Source of the DNA: Paraherbaspirillum soli | GTDB taxonomy: Bacteria; Pseudomonadota; Gammaproteobacteria; Burkholderiales; Burkholderiaceae_D | Direction: 5' to 3' | NCBI RefSeq assembly: GCF_042654985.1 | Contig: NZ_JBHSMT010000013.1 | Span: forward strand, 531,913-595,912 | DNA length: 64,000 nucleotides | Made by a program: the position numbers and the translations under genes | Shown: in pieces, positions 44,048 to 51,503 of the stretch | Layout: every line of letters begins with the position of its first letter | How positions within the stretch are numbered: the first letter of the stretch is position 1 | Notes under the pieces: model-generated | Seen by the model: the letters and a program-made list of their open reading frames with translations, nothing else | Told to the model about the DNA's origin: nothing | Database searches by the model: none

Positions 44048-45219
44048 TGCAGCGCGGGACCATGCGAAAAACGCTAGTCGCGATGCTGCCATTGGCAGTA
44101 TCCGCCGCCTTGTGCCTGACTTCATTGCCGGCGCTTGCCGATGCTGCTGGTCCCGCTGTTGTTGCCAAGGCGGATCAGCGCCTTTGGCCGGAGCCGGTCA
44201 ACACGCAAAACGGTTTCGATAAAGCATCAAGAGCATCGCTGCTCTCGTATGTCCTGGTGCTGCAGGGGATGCAGAAGCTCTCCGATGCCGACATGCTGAC
44301 CTCGTTCAAGATCAAAAGTCTTAACCGTGTGTCGGTTGAAAAATGGCTTAAAAAAGAATTCGAGTTTTCCCTGTTGAACTATCAACGCGCCTCGAAAACC
44401 TGCGTCAGCACGGATTGGACTTGCGTAGGCAACCCGGGCAATACCTCGGATTTGCTTAAAAAAGCCGCGGACTGGAACCAGAATATCCCGCAGGATTTGC
44501 TGCCCTGGCGCGACAACCTGAGCCGCTTCTCGCACGCCTATATCGCCGAGCAATTGCGGCTGGCCGCCCTGTTCCCCAAGGTGAGCAGCGAAATCGATCG
44601 CTTCAACGACCGCGAATGGAACGGCGACGCATTCGAAGACCGGCAGTTCTTGCTGACCTTTGACGATGGCCCGACCGCAGGCAATGGCACCACGGACGAC
44701 ACCTTGCGCATGCTGGAAACCAACAAGAGAAGCGCGATCTTTTTTGTGCTTGGCGAGAATTTTCAAAACCGGTCAAGCAAGTCCAGCGCCGCGGCGATGG
44801 CCGGCCTCTACCAAAACCAATGCGTCGCCTCGCACGGCTGGGAGCATCAATCCCACGCAAAATGGGAGCAATGGCAAGACTCCATCAAACGCACCCACGC
44901 TCTGTTGAACACCACTTTTGCCAAGGACACCGTCTATCCCTACTTCCGTCCGCCCTATGGTCAGCGCAAAGCGGATAGCGGGACATTCTTCCAGGAGCAG
45001 GGACTGCAAGTGGCCTTATGGAATCTTGATTCGCAAGACTGGAACAGCCACGTCACGCCCGACGACATCATCAATCGCATGATCACGCTGATGCTGATCA
45101 AGCGTCACGGCATCATGCTGTTCCACGACATACACCCGAAAGCCAAAAGCGCATTGCCTGTGATGTTCGATGCGCTCGGCAAAGCGGTCGATTGGCGCGA
45201 TTGTCATAAAGCACCTTAA
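44047..45219 (+). CDS. Secreted polysaccharide deacetylase (NodB domain)
   Basis: 390 residues with a signal peptide after a short basic start (MRKTLVAMLPLAVSAALCL...ALA). The first 195 residues form an unfamiliar helical domain with two cysteines (120 and 126). The NodB domain (about 198-375) has all catalytic motifs: TFDDGP with Asp206/Asp207, SHGWEH with metal ligands His263 and His267, RPPYG (301-305), the WNLDSQDW segment, and LFHDIH (His360). Expected to remove acetyl groups from an N-acetylhexosamine polymer such as peptidoglycan, chitin oligomers or an exopolysaccharide. Coupled to the upstream YfaP-TPR gene and followed by a strong terminator. Confidence 0.88.
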   Translation: MQRGTMRKTLVAMLPLAVSAALCLTSLPALADAAGPAVVAKADQRLWPEPVNTQNGFDKASRASLLSYVLVLQGMQKLSDADMLTSFKIKSLNRVSVEKWLKKEFEFSLLNYQRASKTCVSTDWTCVGNPGNTSDLLKKAADWNQNIPQDLLPWRDNLSRFSHAYIAEQLRLAALFPKVSSEIDRFNDREWNGDAFEDRQFLLTFDDGPTAGNGTTDDTLRMLETNKRSAIFFVLGENFQNRSSKSSAAAMAGLYQNQCVASHGWEHQSHAKWEQWQDSIKRTHALLNTTFAKDTVYPYFRPPYGQRKADSGTFFQEQGLQVALWNLDSQDWNSHVTPDDIINRMITLMLIKRHGIMLFHDIHPKAKSALPVMFDALGKAVDWRDCHKAP

Positions 45220-45259
45220 GCGCGCATCCCAGCGCGATTTTTGCTGCGCCGTAAACTGA

Positions 45260-45291
45260 AAAAGCGACCGTTCACGGTCGCTTTTCTTTTT
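45260..45291. terminator. Bidirectional terminator between the deacetylase and rlmJ
   Basis: Perfect 11-bp stem AAAAGCGACCG / CGGTCGCTTTT with loop TTCA, followed on the plus strand by CTTTTTCT-type T tracts; the minus strand also ends in a run of T. It serves both convergent genes. Confidence 0.9.
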
Positions 45292-45315
45292 CTGCGGCGC
45301 AGGATGACTGCCCTG

Positions 45316-46221
45316 TTACACCCGCCGGGTGCCGGTATTGACCGCGGCGGTTTGCCCCGACTCCAGCGTAAAGCCGGCGCCGCTATCGGTGCCGAGTGTC
45401 TTCACCAGATACGGCATCAACTCTTTCAGCAGCGGCTCCAGGGTCCACGGCGGATTGATCACAAACATGCCGCTGCTATGCAGACCGAAACCGTCCGGCG
45501 ACGGCGTCTTGACGGTCAGCGTCACATTCAGCCAGCCGTTGGCCTTCATGCGCTTCAGCTTGTCCGGCAACTGGCGCGATTCCATCCGGTTCAGCACCGG
45601 ATACCAGACGGCGTAGGTGCCGGTGGAGAAGCGGATCAGCGCATCTTCCAGGGTTTTTTTGACGTGCTGATAATCCTCCTTGACCTCGTAAGGCGGGTCG
45701 ATCAGCACCAGGCCGCGCCGCGACGGCGGCGGCAACAGCGCCTTCAGGCCGACAAAGCCGTCGCCCTGCTGGATCATCACGCGCTTGCCGCGGCTGTTGC
45801 TGCGTTCGCGCTGGGCTTCGAGCCGGCGGAAATTGTCGGTCAGGATCTTGCCGTCGCTCGGATGCAGTTCAAACAAGCGCAAACGGTCTTGCTCACGCAT
45901 CGTCGCATCGGCGCAATACGGCGAACCGGGGTAGTAGCGCAGCTTGCCGTCAGGGTTCAGCTCGCGCACCACCTGCACATAGTCGGCAATCGCCGGCGGC
46001 AAATCCTTGCGATCCCAAAGCCGGCTGATGCCGCTTTCGTACTCGGCGTTTTTCGCCGCATAGCCGCCGTCGAGCGCATACACGCCGGCCCCGGCGTGGG
46101 TGTCGATCACCATGTAGGAGGTGTCCTTCTGGCCGAGGTAACGCAGCAATTGGATGGTCACAAGGTGCTTCAGCACGTCGGCATGATTGCCTGCGTGGAA
46201 GGCGTGGCGGTAACTCAACAT
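45316..46221 (-). CDS. rlmJ: 23S rRNA (adenine-2030-N6)-methyltransferase
   Basis: 301-residue SAM-dependent methyltransferase. The N-terminus MLSYRHAFHAGNHADVLKH is specific to RlmJ; VIDTHAGAGVYAL is the SAM-binding loop and LIDPPYE the catalytic DPPY motif. The ATG at 46221 matches the family start; upstream codons in frame are not family-like. Confidence 0.95.
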   Translation of the reverse strand: MLSYRHAFHAGNHADVLKHLVTIQLLRYLGQKDTSYMVIDTHAGAGVYALDGGYAAKNAEYESGISRLWDRKDLPPAIADYVQVVRELNPDGKLRYYPGSPYCADATMREQDRLRLFELHPSDGKILTDNFRRLEAQRERSNSRGKRVMIQQGDGFVGLKALLPPPSRRGLVLIDPPYEVKEDYQHVKKTLEDALIRFSTGTYAVWYPVLNRMESRQLPDKLKRMKANGWLNVTLTVKTPSPDGFGLHSSGMFVINPPWTLEPLLKELMPYLVKTLGTDSGAGFTLESGQTAAVNTGTRRV

Positions 46222-46450
46222 AAGAAACTCTATCGTGGTGAAGGGTGATTCCACACTCTACATCAACAGCTCGGTTAGCAGCGATAGCTACGAGCGCGTG
46301 CGTGGCGGATGCAGAATGGATAAGGTCCGTTGCGAACAGGCGGCTGAGGGGGCAGATCCCGCTTCGCAATGGAAGAAGACCCGCATTTTAACAATTCCAG
46401 GCAACGGATGGCGCATATCGATGAAAACCGCTGCCAGATCGGCAATAACT

Positions 46451-48208
46451 TCACCTCTGAACGCCTGCCTCATGCGAACGATCCAGGCGGAAATACGCAT
46501 CCAGCAGCGAAGTCTTGTAGACCGCCCCCAGCAACTCCGGATCGGCGAGGCTGCGCACCACCGGCAGGCGTTCGCCCTGATGTTCGAGGAACGACTGCAA
46601 GGCCTCGCCCAGCGACATCCCCGGCGTCACCACCTGCAGGAAATCCTTGCGCAAAAAATCCGCTGCCAGCCGGTTTTCGGTGTCGGTCTTGTCCAGCAGG
46701 CAGGAGGTAATGTCCTGCAGCGCCACCACCCCGCAATAACGATTGTGCTGGTCGACGATGTAAATGTATTTGACCGGGTATTTCAGGAACAGGCGGCTGA
46801 TCTCGGCGAACGGCGCACTGATATTCAGTACCGTTTCGGCCGGCCGGATCAGCTCGCTCATGTGGATGCCGCGCAGCCGGATCCGCTCCTGCGCATCGCG
46901 ATTGCGCTTGATGGTGATCTCGTACATCGAGGCGCCATCCAGGCTGCGGGCGACAAAATACGCCACCACGCAAGACAGCATCAGCGGCAACACCACCTGA
47001 TAACTCAGCGTCATCTCGAAAATCATCAAAATCGCCATCAGCGGCGCGCTGGTCGCCGCCGCCAGAAACGCCCCCATGCCCACCATCGCATAGGCAAACG
47101 GGGCCGAGATCGCACCCGGCCAGATCCCCTGCAGCACCTGTCCGAACAGGCAGCCGATGGCGGCGCCGACAAACAGCGTCGGCGTAAAAATGCCGCCGAC
47201 TGCACCGGAGCCGGTGGTCAGCGCGGTTGCCGTCACCTTCAGCGCCAGCACCAGCAACACGCTCCACCACAGCCAGGGCGTGTGCAGCAGCGAATTCACG
47301 ACGCTGTAGCCGTTGCCCCACACCTCCGGCACCCACACCGAGATCACCCCCAGCAACAAACCGCCCAGCCCCAGCCGCAACGGCAGCGGCAGTCCGGTTT
47401 TTTTGAACTGCCGTTTGGAAAACGCCAGCAAGTGCAGGAACTGCGGCGCGGCGATCCCGGCCAGGATGCCCAGCAGCACAAACCACAACACCTCGGGCCC
47501 GGCAATCGGCGGGAACGGCGGCATTTCGTAGGTCGGCCGATAGCCCGGCAACTCGCGCATGGCGATATTGGCGACCACCGAGGCCACCACCACCGGCCCG
47601 AAACTTTCCATCACAATCGCGCCCAGCACGATTTCGGTCACAAAAAAAGCACCGGCAATCGGCGCGTTATACGCCGAAGTAATCCCCGCCGCCGCACCGC
47701 AGGCGACCAGCAGCCGCAGACGGGACGGGCTGAAATGGGTAAAGCGGCCGACCAGCGAGGCCGCCAGCGCCGCCAACTGCACCATCGAACCTTCGCGCCC
47801 GATCGAGCCGCCGGAGGCAATCGTCGCCAGCGACGACAAGCTGCGCAGCAGGCTGTGCCGCACCGGGATATGGCCGTCGCCGATCGCCACCGCCTCCATG
47901 TAATCCGAAGCGGCGGCGGCAGGCATGCGCTTCGACCACAGCAGAATCGCTCCCGCCAGCACGCCGCCTGCGGTCGGCAACAGCACCCGCATCTGCCATG
48001 GCAAGCCTTTGGCCATCGCCACAAAGCTGCCGCTATGGCCGCTCAACAGCAACTGCAGTCCGGCAATGCATTCACGGAACAACAGGGTCGCCAACGCCCC
48101 CAGCAGGCCGACCACCGCCGCCCATAGCAACATCGAATGACTTTCGGAAAAGCGCAGCAGGCGCTGCAGGCGAATCCGGTAGCGGAGAAGAGTGGTTCGT
48201 ATGCGCAT
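46451..48208 (-). CDS. CLC-family chloride channel/transporter with CBS domains
   Basis: 585 residues. CLC membrane domain to about 430 with the selectivity/gating region ASGGSIGREGSMVQ (gating Glu139; the usual GREGP is GREGS here), GAAAGITSAYNAPIAGAFF, and TTGSGAVGGIFTPTLFVGAAIG (core GAVGGIFTPTLF). Two C-terminal CBS domains at about 450-580. The ATG at 48208 lacks a clear ribosome binding site; frame upstream runs into the palindromic repeat. Whether it is a channel or a chloride/proton or fluoride transporter is not decided, though the gating glutamate favours exchange. Confidence 0.9.
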   Translation of the reverse strand: MRIRTTLLRYRIRLQRLLRFSESHSMLLWAAVVGLLGALATLLFRECIAGLQLLLSGHSGSFVAMAKGLPWQMRVLLPTAGGVLAGAILLWSKRMPAAAASDYMEAVAIGDGHIPVRHSLLRSLSSLATIASGGSIGREGSMVQLAALAASLVGRFTHFSPSRLRLLVACGAAAGITSAYNAPIAGAFFVTEIVLGAIVMESFGPVVVASVVANIAMRELPGYRPTYEMPPFPPIAGPEVLWFVLLGILAGIAAPQFLHLLAFSKRQFKKTGLPLPLRLGLGGLLLGVISVWVPEVWGNGYSVVNSLLHTPWLWWSVLLVLALKVTATALTTGSGAVGGIFTPTLFVGAAIGCLFGQVLQGIWPGAISAPFAYAMVGMGAFLAAATSAPLMAILMIFEMTLSYQVVLPLMLSCVVAYFVARSLDGASMYEITIKRNRDAQERIRLRGIHMSELIRPAETVLNISAPFAEISRLFLKYPVKYIYIVDQHNRYCGVVALQDITSCLLDKTDTENRLAADFLRKDFLQVVTPGMSLGEALQSFLEHQGERLPVVRSLADPELLGAVYKTSLLDAYFRLDRSHEAGVQR

Positions 48209-48237
48209 GGAGGGATAATTTTCGAGAATGACGAATT

Positions 48238-48333
48238 GTAGGGCGGAAAAGCGTAGCGCATTCCGCCGTTTTGGATGCGTCAAACACTTGTGGCACATCC
48301 GACGGCGGATAACGCTACGCTCATCCGCCCTAC
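48238..48333. repeat. GTAGGGCGG palindromic repeat, copy 1
   Basis: 96-bp imperfect palindrome running from GTAGGGCGGAAAAGCGTAGCG to CGCTACGCTCATCCGCCCTAC (ends quoted). Two more copies lie at 48359-48454 and 63576-63671. Here the stem has a T-A pair (GCGTAGCG/CGCTACGC) where the others have C-G, a compensatory change that supports a folded DNA or RNA structure. It lies between the SymE-family gene and the CLC gene. Confidence 0.9.
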
Positions 48334-48358
48334 TTGCACGATTCGGCGTCGACAGAAC

Positions 48359-48454
48359 GTAGGGCGGAAAAGCGCAGCGCCTTCCGCCGCTCTGGATGCG
48401 TCAACCATATGCGGCACATCCATCGGCGGATAACGCTGCGCTCATCCGCCCTAC
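48359..48454. repeat. GTAGGGCGG palindromic repeat, copy 2
   Basis: 96-bp palindrome 25 bp from copy 1, in the same orientation, with stem GCGCAGCG/CGCTGCGC. Its right end supplies the TAG stop codon of the SymE-family gene (stop at 48451-48453), so gene end and repeat end overlap by 4 bp. It can act as an intrinsic hairpin at the 3' end of that mRNA. Confidence 0.9.
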
Positions 48455-48699
48455 TCTCTGGTAATGAACAAGCAGCCTCGCCTCACCTGCACCCGGATCG
48501 GGGTCTGGGGCGTGAAGCCTGCTGCCAACAACCATCTGCCGCGCAGCCGAATCCAAGGAGTTCTGAGCTTACCTTCCGGACACACGCCGACGGTCAAATG
48601 CCGGTCCGGCAGGTTGTTGCCGGTGGATGTGGAGATGGAACTGTCTTGCGTGGATGAAGTGCATTTGCCTGTTTGGTCTGGCTTGTTTGCGTAGCTCAT
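48451..48699 (-). CDS. SymE-family (type I toxin-like) protein
   Basis: 82 residues. The C-terminal half has the SymE_toxin pattern: LTVGVCPEG, PWIRLRGRWLLAAGFTP and RVQVRRGCLFITRE. The N-terminal part is a Ser/Thr-rich linker. The ATG at 48699 has AAGGAG 5-6 bases upstream; an earlier in-frame ATG (48735) lacks this. E. coli SymE is an SOS-induced protein with an AbrB-like fold, controlled by the antisense RNA SymR; whether this distant relative is toxic is unknown. A structured leader precedes it (48732-48960). The paralogue is at 63675-63926. Confidence 0.8.
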   Translation of the reverse strand: MSYANKPDQTGKCTSSTQDSSISTSTGNNLPDRHLTVGVCPEGKLRTPWIRLRGRWLLAAGFTPQTPIRVQVRRGCLFITRE

Positions 48700-48731
48700 G
48701 CGGTCTCCTTTTGCGGTAGATTTTCCGCCCT

Positions 48732-48833
48732 TCATCGGCTGACGAAGGAGGCGGGCACAAAGCAGGGGTAAGAGACCGGGAGAGTTACCAGTGAACCGGC
48801 AGGGCCGAAGCCCTCCCTACCAAGGCCCGCCAT
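48732..48833 (-). CDS. Possible 33-codon leader ORF upstream of the SymE-family gene
   Basis: Starts ATGGCGGGCCTTGG and encodes MAGLGREGFGPAGSLVTLPV followed by 13 more residues, ending in TGA 32 bases before the SymE ATG. No clear ribosome binding site. Short ORFs with a similar MxGxxGxxxGPAGSLV look often follow structured leaders in prophage-like regions, so it may be a leader peptide or only a by-product of conserved RNA structure. Confidence 0.35.
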   Translation of the reverse strand: MAGLGREGFGPAGSLVTLPVSYPCFVPASFVSR

Positions 48834-48960
48834 AGAAGGCGCACATTGATAGGGGCAGGCGAAAAAAAACCGCCCGGGAGCGGCTGCCTGCCCGGTAACT
48901 CTAAATACTGGCTCTTACACCAGGTCGCTCTTTCTCACGACGTAAGGACGATAGCGTAGA
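48732..48960 (-). promoter_or_regulatory. Structured leader of the SymE-family gene, C4-antisense-RNA-like
   Basis: Read on the minus strand: AGAGTTACC (48902-48894), then arms GGGCAGGC / GCCTGCCC that enclose a small hairpin CCGC..GCGG followed by eight T (a nested intrinsic terminator), then about 60 bases on GGTAACTCT (48789-48781), perfectly complementary to the first 9-mer. An RNA ending at the T tract could therefore pair with the downstream leader. This is the plan of phage P4/P1 C4 RNAs. The C4 assignment is inference; the repeats and terminator are seen directly. Confidence 0.45.
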
Positions 48961-49031
48961 TTTTATTGAAGTTCAAACACTATTTTCGCCGTCTCTGCGC
49001 TGTTCAATTCTTTAATGACCACGCATCAGGA

Positions 49032-49115
49032 GCGTAGGTTGGGCTGGAAAGCCCAACGTTTCGTTAATCACGACCAAACGTTGGGCTTCGCCTACGGCTC
49101 AACCGCATCCTACGC
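49032..49115. repeat. GCGTAGG/CCTACGC inverted repeat upstream of modA
   Basis: 84-bp element: outer arms GCGTAGG..TTG and CAACCGCATCCTACGC, inner arms TTGGGC(TGGAAA)GCCCAACGTTTCG region and CGTTGGGCTTCGCCTACGG. This type of 'GTAGGATGCGGTTGAGC...' repeat is widespread in proteobacterial genomes. Single copy in the window. It lies about 100 bp before the modA start and with the SymE leader accounts for most of the 513-bp gap from 48700 to 49212. Confidence 0.75.
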
Positions 49116-49212
49116 GCCCCGCATGCCTGGCAACCAGCGCCGGGAGTCCAATTGACTATCGTTATATCCTGCCCTATATTCCGTTGTCCAAATTCGGCTC
49201 AGGAGCACCGCA

Positions 49213-49968
49213 ATGTTGATCGGTTTTAAACGTCTCATCCTGGCTAGCGCCATCCTGTGCGGCCTGCCATCGGCGCACGCTGCCGACCTGGTGGTGTCCG
49301 CCGCGTCCAGCCTGACCAACGCCTTCAAGGACCTGGGGCAAGCTTTCGAAGCGCAAAATCCCGATACCAAGGTGATCCTGAACTTTGCCGCGTCGGACGT
49401 ATTGCTGCAGCAAATCCTCAAGGGCGCGCCGGCGGATGTGTTTGCCTCGGCCGACCAGGAAGCGATGAACAAGGCGGAAGCCGAAAAAGCCGTGCAGCCG
49501 GCCAGCCGCAAAAATTTCGCCAACAACCAGCTGGTCCTGATCGTGCCCGCCGATAGCAAGCTGAAGCTGCACCAACTGAGCGACCTGACGCAGCCGGCGG
49601 TCAAACGCATCGCCTACGGCAATCCGGCGTCGGTGCCGGTCGGGCGCTACACCAAGGCCGCACTGGAGCACGAAAAATTGTGGGACGCGGTCGCGGCCAA
49701 AGGCATCCCGGCGCAGAACGTGCGCCAGAGCCTGGACTACGTGGCGCGCGGCGAAGTCGATGCCGGCTTCGTCTTTTCGACCGATGCCGCAGTGATGCCG
49801 GACAAGGTCAGCGTGGTGTTACAGGTGCCGTCGCCAACCCCGGTCACCTACCCGATTGCCGTGACCAGCCATACCCGGCAAAACGACGCCGCCGCAAAAT
49901 TCGTCAACTACGTGCTATCGCCGGCAGGACAGGCGACATTGGCGCGCTACGGTTTCCTGAAGCCTTGA
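49213..49968 (+). CDS. modA: Molybdate ABC transporter, periplasmic binding protein
   Basis: 251 residues with a signal peptide (MLIGFKRLILASAILCGLPSAHA). The mature N-terminus DLVVSAASSLTNAFKDLGQAF and the segment GAPADVFASADQEAM are the ModA signature that binds the oxyanion; the hinge segment YVARGEVDAGFVFSTDA is also clear. First gene of modABC, with modB 13 bp downstream. Confidence 0.95.
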   Translation: MLIGFKRLILASAILCGLPSAHAADLVVSAASSLTNAFKDLGQAFEAQNPDTKVILNFAASDVLLQQILKGAPADVFASADQEAMNKAEAEKAVQPASRKNFANNQLVLIVPADSKLKLHQLSDLTQPAVKRIAYGNPASVPVGRYTKAALEHEKLWDAVAAKGIPAQNVRQSLDYVARGEVDAGFVFSTDAAVMPDKVSVVLQVPSPTPVTYPIAVTSHTRQNDAAAKFVNYVLSPAGQATLARYGFLKP

Positions 49969-49981
49969 TCACGCAAAATTA

Positions 49982-50674
49982 ATGATCTCCATCGGCAACC
50001 TCGGCAGCGTCTGGGTCCCGCTCGCGCTATCGCTGAAAGTCGCCGGCTGGGCCACCCTGCTCAATTTGCTGCTCGGCGTCAGCGTCGCCTACGGCCTGAC
50101 GCGCTGGCGCTCGCCGGCGCGCGACCTGCTGGATGCGATCCTGACCCTGCCGCTGGTGCTGCCGCCGACCGTGCTCGGCTACTACCTGCTGGTGCTGCTG
50201 GGCCAGCACGGTGTGTTCGGCGCGTGGCTGGCGAAGTGGGATATCCAGTTGATATTTACCTGGCAGGGAGCGGTCATCGCCTCCACCATCGTCGCCTTCC
50301 CGCTGGTGCTGAAATCGGCCCGCGCCGCTTTTGACAACGTCAATCCGCAGCTGGAAAGCGCGGCCCGCGTGCTGGGCGTGTCGGAGTTCGGCGTGTTTTT
50401 CCGCGTGACATTGCCGCTGGCCTCGAAAGGGATTGCCGCCGGCGTTCTGCTGGCATTCGCCCGCGCGCTCGGCGAGTTCGGCGCCACGCTGATGGTCGCC
50501 GGCAATCTGCCGGGGCGCACCCAGACCCTGTCGGTTGCGATTTACGAGGCGGTGCAAGCCGGCGACGACCACACCGCCACCCTGCTGGTGCTGATCACTT
50601 CAGTGACCTGCATCATCGTCTTGCTGGCCGCCGGCCGCCTGGTGCCGAAAAGCCAGCGCACCCGACATCCATGA
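49982..50674 (+). CDS. modB: Molybdate ABC transporter, permease
   Basis: 230-residue inner-membrane permease with about five hydrophobic segments. LPLVLPPTVLGYYLLVLLG and the EAA loop FARALGEFGATLMVAGN, followed by TQTLSVAIYEAVQAG, are typical of ModB. modC starts 10 bp downstream. Confidence 0.95.
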   Translation: MISIGNLGSVWVPLALSLKVAGWATLLNLLLGVSVAYGLTRWRSPARDLLDAILTLPLVLPPTVLGYYLLVLLGQHGVFGAWLAKWDIQLIFTWQGAVIASTIVAFPLVLKSARAAFDNVNPQLESAARVLGVSEFGVFFRVTLPLASKGIAAGVLLAFARALGEFGATLMVAGNLPGRTQTLSVAIYEAVQAGDDHTATLLVLITSVTCIIVLLAAGRLVPKSQRTRHP

Positions 50675-50684
50675 AGGCCGCCTG

Positions 50685-51380
50685 ATGAGCATCGAAATCC
50701 GGATCCGCACGCATTTACAGGCTGAGGAGCGCAGCTTCGATCTCGATATCGCCTTGCGCACCGATTGTAACCGGGTGGTCCTGTACGGCCCGTCCGGCGC
50801 CGGCAAGAGCCTGACCTTGCAAGCCATTGCCGGTTTGCTGACCCCGGACCAAGGCCTGATCCGGCTCAAGCAGCGCTCGCTGTTCGACCGCGATGCCGGC
50901 ATCTGCCTGCCGCCGCAGCAGCGCAGGGTCGCCTATCTATTCCAGGATTACGCGCTGTTCCCGCACCTGACCGTGGCGCACAACGTCGCTTTCGGCTTGC
51001 GCTCCGGCAGCTTCAACCTGCGTCGCCCGCTGGCGCATCCGGCGGTACAAAAATGGCTGACCGCATTCGAGCTGAGCGCCACCGCCAACAGCTATCCGCA
51101 CCAGCTTTCCGGCGGCCAGCGCCAGCGCGTCGCGCTGGCCCGGGCGCTGGTGCTGGAGCCCGATATCTTGCTGCTGGACGAACCGTTTTCCGCGCTCGAT
51201 CACAGCTTGCGCGAACGCATGCGGCACGAGCTGAGCGAGCTGCAACAGCAATTGGACGTACCGATGATGGTCATCACGCACGACCCGGCCGATGTCGAAT
51301 TACTGGGCGATGCAATATTCGAGATCCGGGATGGACGCATTGCGTCCAGCACGATTTCACCTTTACAGAATCCGCTTTAA
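50685..51380 (+). CDS. modC: Molybdate ABC transporter, ATPase (short form)
   Basis: 231 residues. Walker A GPSGAGKS, Q-loop region LFQDYALFPHLTV, ABC signature LSGGQRQRVALARAL, Walker B ILLLDEPFSALD and the switch histidine in VITHDPADV are all present. It lacks the C-terminal Mop/TOBE molybdate-sensing domain (usual ModC about 350 residues), so the ATPase core ends almost directly after the switch region. Last gene of modABC. Confidence 0.93.
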   Translation: MSIEIRIRTHLQAEERSFDLDIALRTDCNRVVLYGPSGAGKSLTLQAIAGLLTPDQGLIRLKQRSLFDRDAGICLPPQQRRVAYLFQDYALFPHLTVAHNVAFGLRSGSFNLRRPLAHPAVQKWLTAFELSATANSYPHQLSGGQRQRVALARALVLEPDILLLDEPFSALDHSLRERMRHELSELQQQLDVPMMVITHDPADVELLGDAIFEIRDGRIASSTISPLQNPL

Positions 51381-51392
51381 GCGCGCCTCTAA

Positions 51393-51425
51393 AATTTAAA
51401 AAGCCGCATCCTTGTGGGATGCGGC
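51393..51425 (-). terminator. Terminator between aceA and modC
   Basis: Perfect 9-bp stem GCCGCATCC / GGATGCGGC. The minus strand continues with TTTTTAAATTTT, so the hairpin is a strong intrinsic terminator for aceA; on the plus strand CTTCTAA follows, weaker for modABC. Confidence 0.85.
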
Positions 51426-51503
51426 CTTCTAACAATACGACTGAAGAGATAACAACAATCGTCTGCCGGTCGCCCGGCATTCGGGTAACTTTACATCGCG
51501 GAA

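Noticed and set aside
46235..48127. 630-codon open frame on the plus strand
   Set aside because: Antisense to rlmJ's start and the CLC gene; Arg/Gln/His-rich composition and no ribosome binding site.
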